From contig CAJJDN010000168.1 of assembly GCA_905182985.1 (NCBI GenBank), positions 6,025-37,612 on the forward strand: DNA of 31,588 nt, given 5' to 3'. Below the pieces are notes generated by a model. It saw nothing but the letters and a program-made list of their open reading frames with translations, was not told where the DNA came from and did no database searches. Position 1 is the first letter of the stretch; every line of letters begins with the position of its first letter. Source of the DNA: Paramecium sonneborni (Eukaryota; Ciliophora; Oligohymenophorea; Peniculida; Parameciidae). Shown one piece after another: positions 12,894 to 24,500 of the stretch. Position numbers and translations under genes: made by a program.

Positions 12894-13030
12894 AGGATGT
12901 GAAATAAAAAATGGATGTTTAATACTGAACAGAAATAAAAGTTGAATAAAATTAAAATATTAGCCATTTTATAATTTGTATATAAACTAATCATATTGGT
13001 TTTTAAAATAATTATTTAATCATACTAATA
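12894..13030. other. AT-rich spacer
   Basis: Short stretch after the second assembly overlap with TGA in all three forward frames; nothing recognised. Confidence 0.4.
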
Positions 13031-13660
13031 GAGTGTGAATATTTAACTTTATAAAACAGAAGGAGAGAAATATTATTTCTTTATGCATTGATTATAGAGG
13101 AATGTGGCAAATTCTGAAAATTCTATTTAGAAATAGATGAGTAATTTTTAATATTTATGGTCTTCTTAAGATTAATGCTTGATAAATATGTTGATAAACC
13201 ATAAAGTTAGTATTTATATATTTTGATATTTGTGGAGAAGTTTTTCTTCTCAATTACAATTAGAAATTGATATAAGAATAATGTATACTTTCATTAATCT
13301 TGAAAGATGAGAAATCCTACCAAATAATAAGTGAAAATTTAGATTCAAAAAGAAAATATTAGATTTTATTCACTTATTAATTTAATTCCTGAAATAGACA
13401 ATAATAAATAAATTTAGGAAATTATTATAAGCAAGAATAAGTAAATTTTGATTATCCTTTTATGTATCAGCTTTCATTTTAAATATCTTTATAATATTTT
13501 CTTCTTATATGAAAATAACAACTAAGAAATATCACATTTTCATAATCATTGTAAGTAATTAAAACCTAAATAAAATTAATTTGATAAATTAGATTAATTA
13601 TAATACAGTAATATCTAATAAAACATATAAAAGAATAGGAGGAAAATTCAAAAATTGTGA
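13031..13660 (+). pseudogene. Single frame with TGAs at 13115, 13268 and 13301
   Basis: One reading frame carries protein-like sequence throughout: NRRREILFLYALIIEECGKF, TGA, KFYLEIDEQFLIFMVFLRLM and LDKYVDKPQSQYLYILIFVE, two TGAs, then RFYSLINLIPEIDNNKQIQE and onward to TGA 13658. Frame continuity across three stops favours a decayed gene over chance. It follows the other + strand relics. Family not recognised. Confidence 0.35.
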
Positions 13661-15339
13661 TAGCAAATAATTTCAAAAAGAATAAAATCTAAATGAGTAA
13701 ATAATCATGTTGATAAAGTCATAAAATGAATGTGCTACAACATAACTAAAAGAAGGATTTCAAATCAAGGTTTTATTCATAATTTAGATGAAATTAATAA
13801 TATTTTTGAAGAGAATTTCTATTAAAAATCTTTGCAACAAAAAATAAAATATTAAATTATGACGAGAGGGATCATAATTTATAGAAAATAAAATTAACAA
13901 CTTAGAATATATTCTCCAATCCCTATCTCAAGACTGTCTTATAAAGCTATACATATGTTATAACTAATTTCAATCGATTATGGCTAAAGATTGATTCTTT
14001 TGAAAATTTACATTTATTTATCAATATCATTTTGATAAATTTCATTTCTAAATATATCTATTATCCAATAAAGTATAACAACTTGAACGATTATTGAATT
14101 ATAAGATTTAATATTTAAATAATTATTAAAATAATTTACTATTTTTCATGAATAATATTCTGACAGCATTACTATACCAATACTAAATTAAAAATTATGA
14201 ATCAAAGTAGAAGCTAGTTGTAATTTACTCTAGATGATTTTATAAGAATCAATTTCTAAGACTATAAAATAACATTTAAAAAATTTATAAATAGATCTTA
14301 AATATATTTTCTTCTGAATTTCTTCTATATCTAATAATTAACTTTAATATATCATCCAATGGCTATTATCATTTATAAATATTGATTAATAAATTGAAAT
14401 AAATTTTATTTAGAATATTAGTATTTTTATTACAATGATACTTAAATTCTTTTATAGATGAAATAATTCATCTATAAAAAGAATTTAATTCATAATACTT
14501 CAGATTATTTTGATATAAAATTTTTCCTAATTTTTAATAGATATAGTAAAATATAATTAATTATTTCAGTTCTAATAGTTTATTTAAGAAAATAATAACT
14601 ACATCATACATATTTTCACTTCTTCGAATCTAATCTTAATTTCTTATATTTAAAAATTAAAATCTCAATTTTCAAAAGCTTAAATATGAAATTTTTAAGT
14701 TTTTTGATTTTTTTAGATCAATAATTTATCAAATTATTGTTTCATCATATTGCTTGAGCTTTCATAATATCATCTAATCATTAATAAGTAATATAAGTAT
14801 GATATTATTTTTTGAATATTGCTAAGTTTAAAAAAATCATTGAATTGCTAATTATATGAAGGAATCTTAAGAATTTTATGATGTCAGACGTTGTTTAAAT
14901 TATTAACAATTAAAGTGTGGATTATAATTTGTCATGAGATATTCATTATATTTTTTAATAAAATAAAAAATTGATAACATCCAACTTTTCTTTTAAAATA
15001 GCTTTGATAATAAGAAAAGTATGATAATCAAATAATTCAATAAATTAAATATTTTGGTAAATCTAGATTCTAATTATACACTACTAATAAACAAATGTTA
15101 TGAATAATATTTGTAATTTATAATAATATCTGATTTATAAAGATGCCAATATTTCTTTCTTCTAAATTAAACTTGTAGTTACTTGTATAAATAATGAGAT
15201 ACTTTTTCTGATTTGCTCATTCATTTTATCAAAAAAGTCTATTAAATAAATAACTTGACTTTGTAAGAATAAAAGCTATCCATTTAAGGGTTCATTTTTT
15301 AGTAACATATTTAAAAGTGTCAACGAAATATCAAAAATA
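13661..15339. other. AT-rich sequence, no clear gene
   Basis: No frame stands out. A short inverted pair at about 14457-14485 (CTATAGATGAAATAATTC against GAATTATTTCATCTATAG-like halves) looks like ordinary AT-rich palindrome content rather than an element end. Confidence 0.3.
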
Positions 15340-15560
15340 ATTATAATTCTCTAATTATTGTCCTCCTAAAAAATTGGGAGGAGGTATCCTGATAGGGCAA
15401 TTGAAAGCCTTTGATATTACCACTATCAGGTGTTGGGTCAATTTAAAGAGGGAACCAGATATAAGAAGGACAAGAATGAGTTAATTCTAAAAAAAGTTAA
15501 TTTTTAGCTAATGTAGGGAAATCACAAAATACGAAAAGGAGAGTAAATACCAGAAGTATA
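15340..15560 (+). other. Less AT-rich island with nested inverted repeats; possible gene relic or structured RNA
   Basis: This patch stands out by its G and C content. It contains TCCTCC (15361-15366) facing GGAGGA (15377-15382), and CCTGATAG (15388-15395) facing CTATCAGG (15423-15430), with GGC/GCC nested inside the second pair. Two frames are also protein-like: one reads KKLGGGILIGQLKAFDITTI then RCWVNLKREPDIRRTRMS, which recalls a helix-turn-helix; the other reads KIGRRYPDRAIESL, TGA, YYHYQVLGQFKEGTRYKKDK. They cannot both be real. Candidates are a transposase relic, another decayed gene, or a small structured RNA. Confidence 0.3.
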
Positions 15561-16729
15561 ATTTTTACTTATGATTATATTCTAATAATGGAAAGAAAGA
15601 TATCTTTTTAAGAATTATTAGACAAAAGCCATTATTTATCATAATTTATTAAATTAAATTAATATAATTAAATTAAAAAAAAGAATGATATCAGATATGG
15701 TTAGATTGATTCTCATAAATTTTTGTAATTATTCAATTTATAACGATATCTTTCAATATTCATTGATATTCTCTTTTAAATGTATATAAAACTATTTTAA
15801 ATCTACAATTACATTTTATACAATTAAGTTCACTTTTTCAATCTACTCTTATTTGGTTCATTCATTTTTCACTTCAAGTCTCCAAACTTAAAGAGAACTA
15901 ACTGTAATTTAACTTTAAAGTTTACTATTGCTTTTGCCATTAGTTATGTTTATTTTAATCGTTTATCTGATAACTTCATTAACTTATTGAATGAATATAA
16001 GTAAATATATTTCTTACTTTTTTTTAATCTGATTTCTATGTTACTCATCAATTTTGGATATTATTATTGCAATTTTAAACAACTGATTAAGAATGCTATT
16101 GATTTTGAAAAGATTTAGAATTTATTTCAAACTAATAATAGCCATAAAGAGTTCCATCATAAATTGAAATTTATCTTTATAGTTAACAATCAATATTGAT
16201 GATTTGACGATCATATAAATATATTATGAATAAAGTAAATCAAGCTAAAATTAACTTCATTCATCTCCATTGAAGTCTATGCCGTATTAATCATTATCTG
16301 ATAATTTATCTTAGCTTTTTTCCATGATAATAGGTGGATTATTTTTTTTTTTTAAATAATTTGTTTGCTGTGATGCAGATTTTTTTTTATTATTCTCTAT
16401 CTGAATCTTTTCAATCTCCATTTACTCTTAGAGAGTGCCAGTTAAACAATAAAGCTAATTGAATCTACGATTCATTAATTAAAATACTAAATATCATTTT
16501 ATGATTAATTATATATTATTATTTAATAGTATGTCATATCACTCATAATTCATTAATAAAAAATGAATCATAATCATTCTTTGAATAGATTAACATTCTA
16601 AATGTACTAACTAATTAGATAGCTATTAAAACAGTTATATGCAATAATCTAAATTTAATACTTTAACATGCCATGAAGAACTAATTATATAGTACAATTT
16701 TTAATAACGAAATCAAATAGTTTCTTCTA
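15561..16729. other. AT-rich sequence, no clear gene
   Basis: The + strand frame that starts in the 15.4-kb island stays open into about 15990, but with poor composition. Nothing else recognised apart from T-rich runs near 16340-16390. Confidence 0.35.
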
Positions 16730-17254
16730 TCAAAAGTTGAATATTTCTAAATCTTTCATTATTTCTTTTACAGATGCAACTAAGTTTTGGTTCTCAACTT
16801 TAACCCTTATAATTAATTGTAATTGTTGCCTTAAGTTTTCTCCTCTCAAATTATTAGATGCTACAATTATATATATCAAATTCTTATGAATAAAAGTATT
16901 TATTTGGTTTTAAACGATTATGTAATTATTACAATAATTACAATTATAAAATCTTTGGTAAAAGATTATCAAGTTAATATCCAACTATTTGTCTCTGATT
17001 ATAAAATAAAGCTTAAAAAGCATTATTATCCATAAATTCTCAGTATAAATGAAATTCTAATGGATTTTGTAGAAAGTTACTTTATAATTGATTTGTAAAT
17101 TTTATTAGTCAATTTCAGATTTAATAATATTTGCCTCATATTAATTATATTTTTATGAAATTAAAATTAATTAATATTCAACTTTATTTTATTATTTTCT
17201 AACTCTTAGGCATTTTTATAAAATTGGAAAACACTTATAATCATTCGAAGATTT
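16730..17254 (-). pseudogene. Minus-strand open frame of 175 codons, unknown
   Basis: Read on the minus strand from 17254 down to the TGA at 16732-16730. The C-terminal part is strikingly protein-like: VASNNLRGENLRQQLQLIIR then VKVENQNLVASVKEIMKDLE. Upstream come NIIKSEIDQQNLQINYKVTF and FIYTENLWIIML. A minus-strand frame further upstream (about 17360-17255) reads TTLEGFESENFELVFSIYLL before a TGA, suggesting a frameshifted continuation. No start codon context or intron was fixed. It may be the 3' end of a decayed gene. Domain not recognised. Confidence 0.33.
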
Positions 17255-17339
17255 TCAAAAGGTATATACTAAAAACTAATTCAAAATTTTCGGACTCAAA
17301 GCCTTCAAGAGTAGTCTTCTACTTTTAAATTTAATGAAT

Positions 17340-18172
17340 ATCTTTATCAGTAAAGATTTTTTTGTATAAATAAATATTTATAAATAGTATAATATTAAAT
17401 ATAAGATAACACTTAATAAATTTGTAAAATATGAATTTTGAATTTGCATTCACTAATATTTTAAAACTTAATTCTATAATAAGGAGCAATAATTATTAAC
17501 AGCCAATTTTATGAAACAGATTTATCGTGTTTTTTTTAAATGTATTCTGAATGAGTGGTGTAGAAACAACATATAAATTTATAATATTAACATTAATAAA
17601 ATTTATAACGCTTATATACCCAAATTCTTTTGAAATTGTGTGATTGAATTAATGTACCTATCGAAACCTTTTATGCAATTGAATTTATATATTAATGGAT
17701 TTGAAAATGTATACCATTTGACAACAAATGTCAGTAGGATTGAAGAAATTTATTGTACATTTCATTCAGTGTTTTTTTATCATCAAGCTCTGTGATTTTG
17801 ACTATTATCCAAATTAATATAACGAAGAAGCATTTTTATTAATGGTACTATTAATGGCCATTAAAACGATTTAATAATCCAAATATCAATTACTTCCTTA
17901 TGAACCAAAAATTGAAATCTGTTATTTTCATGTTCTTTTTTAGTTAAAAGCAGTTAGTAAATATGACCTAAAGAAGTCTCATTTACAAATATAAACTAGA
18001 AATGTTCACTATTTAATATTGAAAATACTATACTAAAATCAAATTTCACAATTTAGTCATAAAAATAATTTCCTTATAAAAAAATCTATTAATATTGATT
18101 TTATTAATACTTTTTAAAATTGAACAAATTATCAATAAATGAAATTTTAATTATTTAGAAATATTTTTATAT
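17340..18172. other. AT-rich sequence, no clear gene
   Basis: Nothing convincing on either strand. It ends at the edge of the third duplicated segment. Confidence 0.35.
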
Positions 18173-18189
18173 GCAACGACAAATTCGAT

Positions 18190-18212
18190 CCCAACCCAAA
18201 CCCAAACCCAAC
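18190..18212 (-). repeat. Telomere-like C3A3 tract (interstitial)
   Basis: On the + strand this reads CCCAA, CCCAAA, CCCAAA, CCCAA, C. The complementary strand is TTTGGG-type, matching the mixed T3G3/T2G4 telomere repeat of Paramecium. The orientation is that of a left chromosome end, with the chromosome body to the right. Only about four units are present and unique sequence lies on both sides, so this is not an actual end in this assembly. The second copy at 19399-19421 is the duplicated contig overlap. Confidence 0.6.
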
Positions 18213-18549
18213 AAATTTATAAAATTAATTTACCAAAAAAAATTTTCAAATTAGATAAAATCTTTATTAACAAAAATGTTGGTAAAAATTAAAAAGTTAA
18301 AGGCTGTTTGTTGATTATGAGTTTCAATTTAGCTTTACAATTCCAATATCTAAACTTTTAAGGAAACCCAAAAATGTAGCCACTTAAATTTAGAATATGC
18401 ACTAAGAACCATCATTTTTCACATATGAAAATCAATGAATCACAATTCACCCATCATTTACAAGAAAACAAACTCAAAAATTATAGTATATTTTATGATT
18501 AAATTATATACCTTCCAATAATTTATAATAAAATGTATTAATTGAATGA

Positions 18550-18849
18550 TTGGAGAAAAAATAAAAAATAGTTATTGAGAACTATAGAGGTTTAATTAAA
18601 GCAATTTTTCATGAAGAATCTTGGAGATATCAAGAGACATTAAATAATTACAATGCTTAATTAAAACATATGTGGCAAAATTATTTAAAAAGCTTTTTAT
18701 TTAATTTAAGTAGATAGAATGAAACCAAAAATTAAATAAGATAATTAAAAGCAATCAAAACAATTCTAATTTATTCGTTCTAGTTTGATGAATTAATTAA
18801 GAAATTTACTTATCTGAGAAATTAATATATGATAATTGCTAACATTTGA
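18550..18849 (+). pseudogene. Coding-like frame of 99 residues, unknown
   Basis: Between TGA 18547 and TGA 18847 the frame reads IENYRGLIKAIFHEESWRYQ then ETLNNYNAQLKHMWQNYLKS, with two Trp and balanced residue types, unlike random AT-rich translation. It is repeated at 19759-20058 only because of the assembly overlap. It may belong with the fragment at 20589-20762. Confidence 0.3.
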
Positions 18850-20588
18850 AATACTGTTTAGTTGAAAATACTGAATAATATTGTTTTTATTAGGTATTAA
18901 TAGTTTACTTTTTAATTTTCAAAATTCTTTATCTTGATTGAAGATTAAAACTGAAGAAATTTAAATAAAAAATTTAATTAAATATCAATCTTATTTAAAG
19001 AGTGCTAAGAGCTCTATTTCCAAAAATTTTTAATGTTAATTGCTTTTTTGGGTTTTAATAAAACACACGATTAATATGGACGACTTATTAATTTCTTTCA
19101 TAAAAATTTGTTTATATATTTTAAATTAAAAATGAATCCAAAAATAACAATCCTATTTTAAATGAGGATAAAATATTAAATGTTAAAATCAGATTCTTTA
19201 AAAAATATGATTATGCTCTCAAATTGACCTTCAATTTTTTCTAAATCTGTTTTTAATTACCTATTTAGAGTACTTTGCCAAGTTTTTCTTAGATTCTTGT
19301 TATTTACCAAAAGTACTCATATATATTTTATTTTAATTATATATGATAATAATTAAATTAAGTATTTGTTTATACTTTTANGCAACGACAAATTCGATCC
19401 CAACCCAAACCCAAACCCAACAAATTTATAAAATTAATTTACCAAAAAAAATTTTCAAATTAGATAAAATCTTTATTAACAAAAATGTTGGTAAAAATTA
19501 AAAAGTTAAAGGCTGTTTGTTGATTATGAGTTTCAATTTAGCTTTACAATTCCAATATCTAAACTTTTAAGGAAACCCAAAAATGTAGCCACTTAAATTT
19601 AGAATATGCACTAAGAACCATCATTTTTCACATATGAAAATCAATGAATCACAATTCACCCATCATTTACAAGAAAACAAACTCAAAAATTATAGTATAT
19701 TTTATGATTAAATTATATACCTTCCAATAATTTATAATAAAATGTATTAATTGAATGATTGGAGAAAAAATAAAAAATAGTTATTGAGAACTATAGAGGT
19801 TTAATTAAAGCAATTTTTCATGAAGAATCTTGGAGATATCAAGAGACATTAAATAATTACAATGCTTAATTAAAACATATGTGGCAAAATTATTTAAAAA
19901 GCTTTTTATTTAATTTAAGTAGATAGAATGAAACCAAAAATTAAATAAGATAATTAAAAGCAATCAAAACAATTCTAATTTATTCGTTCTAGTTTGATGA
20001 ATTAATTAAGAAATTTACTTATCTGAGAAATTAATATATGATAATTGCTAACATTTGAAATACTGTTTAGTTGAAAATACTGAATAATATTGTTTTTATT
20101 AGGTATTAATAGTTTACTTTTTAATTTTCAAAATTCTTTATCTTGATTGAAGATTAAAACTGAAGAAATTTAAATAAAAAATTTAATTAAATATCAATCT
20201 TATTTAAAGAGTGCTAAGAGCTCTATTTCCAAAAATTTTTAATGTTAATTGCTTTTTTGGGTTTTAATAAAACACACGATTAATATGGACGACTTATTAA
20301 TTTCTTTCATAAAAATTTGTTTATATATTTTAAATTAAAAATGAATCCAAAAATAACAATCCTATTTTAAATGAGGATAAAATATTAAATGTTAAAATCA
20401 GATTCTTTAAAAAATATGATTATGCTCTCAAATTGACCTTCAATTTTTTCTAAATCTGTTTTTAATTACCTATTTAGAGTACTTTGCCAAGTTTTTCTTA
20501 GATTCTTGTTATTTACCAAAAGTACTCATATATATTTTATTTTAATTATATATGATAATAATTAAATTAAGTATTTGTTTATACTTTT

Positions 20589-20762
20589 ATTGCTATTCAA
20601 CGCCTGACTGTTCCAGAGAATAAACAATATTTATCAAACACTTTTTACAAGGTGCTAATAACAATAAATAAAGAATTTAGAATAAATGTGCATAAATTGT
20701 TGTAATAATTAAGATTTACAAATAAAAATGATTGGACTCAATAGTATATAAAAACAAGTTGA
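20589..20762 (+). pseudogene. Coding-like fragment upstream of the large gene
   Basis: Reads AIQRLTVPENKQYLSNTFYK then VLITINKEFRINVHKLLQQL, then FTNKNDWTQQYIKTS to TGA 20760. A shift of frame continues with VEQKEICII, TGA, KNEINYLMLDKTNHKLITFS. Composition is good, but the piece is short and broken. No domain recognised. Confidence 0.28.
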
Positions 20763-21016
20763 GCAAAAAGAAATTTGTATAATTTGAAAAAATGAAATAA
20801 ATTATTTGATGCTAGATAAAACCAATCATAAGTTAATAACTTTTAGCATGAAGTAGGAATAATAGAATAAGGGAATAAAATATGAAAAATAATGAAAATT
20901 AAGTGTAGTTTATATTAAGAAAAAGACTGGGAAACGGACATTTCAAAAGAAAATAAATTAATTTGTCAATTATAAAATATAAATCTTCTAAATATTAATA
21001 TATAAATACAAGAGAG
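20763..21016. other. Likely 5' flank of the large gene
   Basis: AT-rich sequence up to the ATG at 21017, which follows a purine-rich ATACAAGAGAG. No TATA-like or other promoter motif can be assigned with confidence. Part of it may still be the frame-shifted end of the preceding relic. Confidence 0.35.
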
Positions 21017-21548
21017 ATGAAAACGATTTTGATTAGAATGTTAGTGATATTTAAGTCACTGTAAGTAGGATTTGGATTTAGATCTTTTGAAATTGATTTT
21101 AATCCTAAAATTTACTAAAAATCTTGTCCAACATATAATCAGTATTGGCCAGGAATTCATCCTTATATGTGTGCAGGTAATTATTAATTCATATAAAAAT
21201 AGGGACTGTATCTACTTGTTATGGAATAGCATACCCAACATAAATTATACATGATGGTTATGAAGTCTTTTGTCATCCTTAGATATAAGGATATAATTTG
21301 TATTATAATAGCGAATATTTTACACATTTAGCTATAGGTCCTTCTGTTCTGATATATAATGTTGATCAAAATGAAAACATAATAATAACTACAGAATATC
21401 TCAAATTGTTATATTATTGTATAATAGGATAAAAATATAATGGAATTTATAAATGTTAATATTGCAATGGAGTAAATGTTGGAGTAAATTGTACAACTTC
21501 TCCATATCCAGTACCAGCACTACGTATAATTTAGAATAAAATAAAAAG
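21017..21548 (+). other. N-terminal secreted-type segment of the large protein
   Basis: About 160 residues precede the regular Cys modules. After a short hydrophobic start, the segment holds scattered cysteines and aromatic-rich stretches (for example NQYWPGIHPYMC and CHPQIQGYNLYYNSEYF). It ends with a CQYCNGVNVGVNC cluster before intron 2. The spacing does not fit the repeat modules that follow. I do not recognise a named domain. An extracellular location is inferred from the cysteines and the domains that follow. Confidence 0.6.
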
Positions 21549-24500
21549 CATGTGGTTAGAATTGTTTAACATGTTTGTATAAGTAATTCGTTACATGCTA
21601 TGCTTGCATAGATGGTTATTCACCATTAAATTCAGAAGACTTCTATTGTTCATTAAGTATCTATTATTTTTGATTTAAGAATGCCAGACTGGTGGGAGAT
21701 AATGTTCAGAAAATTCAGATGGATATTCAGTTCAAAGTTGTTTAGATGGTTATGAATTGTTAGATGGATAATGTGTTGGTATAATTTAAATATTTAATTT
21801 TAGAATGTCCAATAATTAATTGTAAAGTATGTACTTTAGGAGTTTGTTCAGAATGTAAGTGGCCTTATTCTCTAAAATTTTAATAATGTTTTGTAGATTG
21901 GAATTGCATGAAATAAGATTATGTTTATAATGATGAAGGATTACCTATAGATACTGATTGTCTACAATGTGATATAGGATATTTTAAAAAAGGAACTAAA
22001 TGTAGTTGTAATAATATTGCAATCATATTTTAGTTTGTTAAGATGAAATAGGATTAGAGAATTGTTTTATTTGTAAAAATGAAAATGAATGTATAAGTTG
22101 TTTTGCAACCCATTATTTAACTGTAGATAAAAAGTGTGAACCATTTATTGAATGTAATGAACCATGTTTAGCATGTTTGGCCACAGATCCAAATTATTGT
22201 ACAATTTGTGACCATAAATAAAAATTTTTAACTGCTAGAATAGTTCCAGGATAATGTGTTTGTGATGCATACGAAGGTTACGCAGAATTAAATGGAGAAT
22301 GCATTTAATTTTAAAGTGGATATTGTTAAACTTGTGATTTAAAATTTGAGGAATGTTTATCATGTAGTGCAACAAGAAACAGAGGATTAATAGGAAAAAG
22401 TTGTCCATGTTTATTAGGATATTATGATACAGGATTAGAAGATAAGATTTGTTAGAGTATATATTATAGATATAAAATATAAAGAATGCTATTTTTCATG
22501 TTATAGTTGTTCAGGAACATCTGATAATGAATGTACAGATTGTGGAGATCCAAATATATATAAAAAATAATTGATTGGTGGAAAATGTTTATGTGATGTT
22601 GATTAGGTAGAAAGATTCTTAAGTAATGGACTAACATAATGTTAATGTAATAATAATAATATTATGATTTAGCTTGTCATCCTAGATGTGAAAAATGTTA
22701 AGCTTTAGATAATAATTCATAAAGTTAATAGTGTACTATGTGTAGAAGTGGTTAGAATAGAATAGTATCAGATGAATTGAATTGTGAATGTAAAGAAGGA
22801 TATGGAGAAGATGGAATAGTTGATATTTGTTTTAGTAACTCAATGTTTAAAGTTTTAGAATGTCATTATTCATGTATTAGTTGTAATGGACCATTATTTA
22901 ATAATTGTACTAAATGTTCTAGTGAATCTAATAGATATTTAACATTATAAAATGAATGTAAATGTAATAGAGCATATTTTGATAATGGAACTAATGATAT
23001 AGTTTGTTATTGTACTTATATAGAATTTAATATTTAGTGGGTTGTCATAATTCTTGTTTAGATTGTAATAATCCAGCTGAAGATTAATGTACTAGTTGTC
23101 CATCTACAAGATAACCTGATAGAATTGGATCAACATTTAAATGTTTATGCAAGGATTCACACTAATTTAGCAATGAATCCTCATTAGAATGTTTAGAATG
23201 CCATTTTACATGTAAAACATGTAATGGACAATATATTACTAATTGTTTATCTTGTGATATCAATTTTAGATAATTAATATTTACTAGATGTAATTGTAAT
23301 GATGGATATTATGATATAGGTTAATTATAATGTTCTAGTAAATTTATTATTATTATTATTTATAGAATGTTATTATACATGTACTACTTGTTATGGTCCC
23401 GAATTTGATAATTGCATCTCATGTTCTACTGTTAATAATAGAATTGTTAAAGCAAATTAATGTTTATGTAAAGATGGACATCTAGAAAAATAATCTGGAG
23501 ATTTAGTATGTTCATGTATTTACATTATTTAAATATATTATCATAGCATGTTCATATCGATGTGCCTCATGCACTGATTATATTGATAAGTGTGATTAAT
23601 GTCCAAACTACTCATTCAGAGATCTAGGATCTGATAATTCATGTTTATGTCCACTTAAATATTATGATGAACCAGGAAATCCTATTTGTATTCGTAATTA
23701 TTTATTTTATCATAGCATGTCATTATAGTTGTTTAACTTGTAATGGCATTCAATCTAATTAATGTAGTACTTGCTATACTTATCTTAAAAGATAAATAGA
23801 TAATTAAAGTTAGTGTTAATGTGTTTCATAATACTTTGATAATGGTTAAGCAGAATGCCAACGTATATATTATTAAAATATTATTATTAGCTTGTAGTAT
23901 TTATTGTTTAGATTGCAAATAATCTTATGATAATTGTACTTCTTGTAAATCAGATAAGTATTTAGAAGGAACTATATGCAAATGTAAAACTAAACTTTAA
24001 GGATATTTCATATCTACATATTTAAATTAATTTAAGACTAAATGTTAACGTAAGAAATAAAAAATATATTATATTAGCTTGCCATTATACATGTTTAACT
24101 TGTACTGGACCTTCATCAGAAGAATGTGATTCTTGTTGGGATTAAGATAATAGAATTTAATAAGGAACAACTTGTGTTTGTAATTCAAATTCATTTGATA
24201 ATAACTAACCAAAATGTTCTTGTATAAACTATTATAATTTATAATAGAATGTAATTTTGGTTGTCAAACTTGTGCAATAACAGATAACTTTTGTTTATCA
24301 TGTCCTCCTTTAAGTTTAAGAGTGTTAATTTATTAAACATGTTAATGTCCTGAAGGCTATTTTGATGAAGGAACTAATCCTATTTGTTAAAGTAATATTT
24401 ATATTAATTGATAGAATGTCATTATTCATGTAAAACTTGTTCTTCAAAAGCTACAAATTGTATTACATGTTCAATAACATCAAATAGATAATTTATTAGT

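Larger units (their letters stand above)
18173..20589. repeat. 1208-base direct repeat split by a single N (assembly overlap)
   Basis: Copies at 18173-19380 and 19382-20589 have equal length and matched in all stretches compared; the N at 19381 separates them. Each copy begins GCAACGACAAATTCG and has a CCCAAA tract 17 bases in. The right-hand contig therefore starts close to a telomere-like sequence. Confidence 0.92.

Noticed and set aside
4863..13660. TGA read as Trp to make the broken frames continuous
   Set aside because: The large gene next door uses TGG for Trp and has no internal TGA in about 3,058 codons, so TGA is a stop here; the broken frames are better seen as relics.
15388..15430. 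Hammerhead ribozyme
   Set aside because: CTGATAG and GAAA occur near each other, but the conserved CTGANGA core is not met and the stems do not fit.
15340..15560. tRNA gene
   Set aside because: No T-loop GTTCRA motif or cloverleaf could be traced in the island.
7044..20589. Three recent tandem duplications
   Set aside because: All three have a single N exactly at the junction and equal copy lengths, which points to unmerged contig overlaps.
21072..21254. 60-residue standard-code open frame
   Set aside because: It lies out of frame within the first exons and intron of the large ciliate-code gene; a shadow frame.
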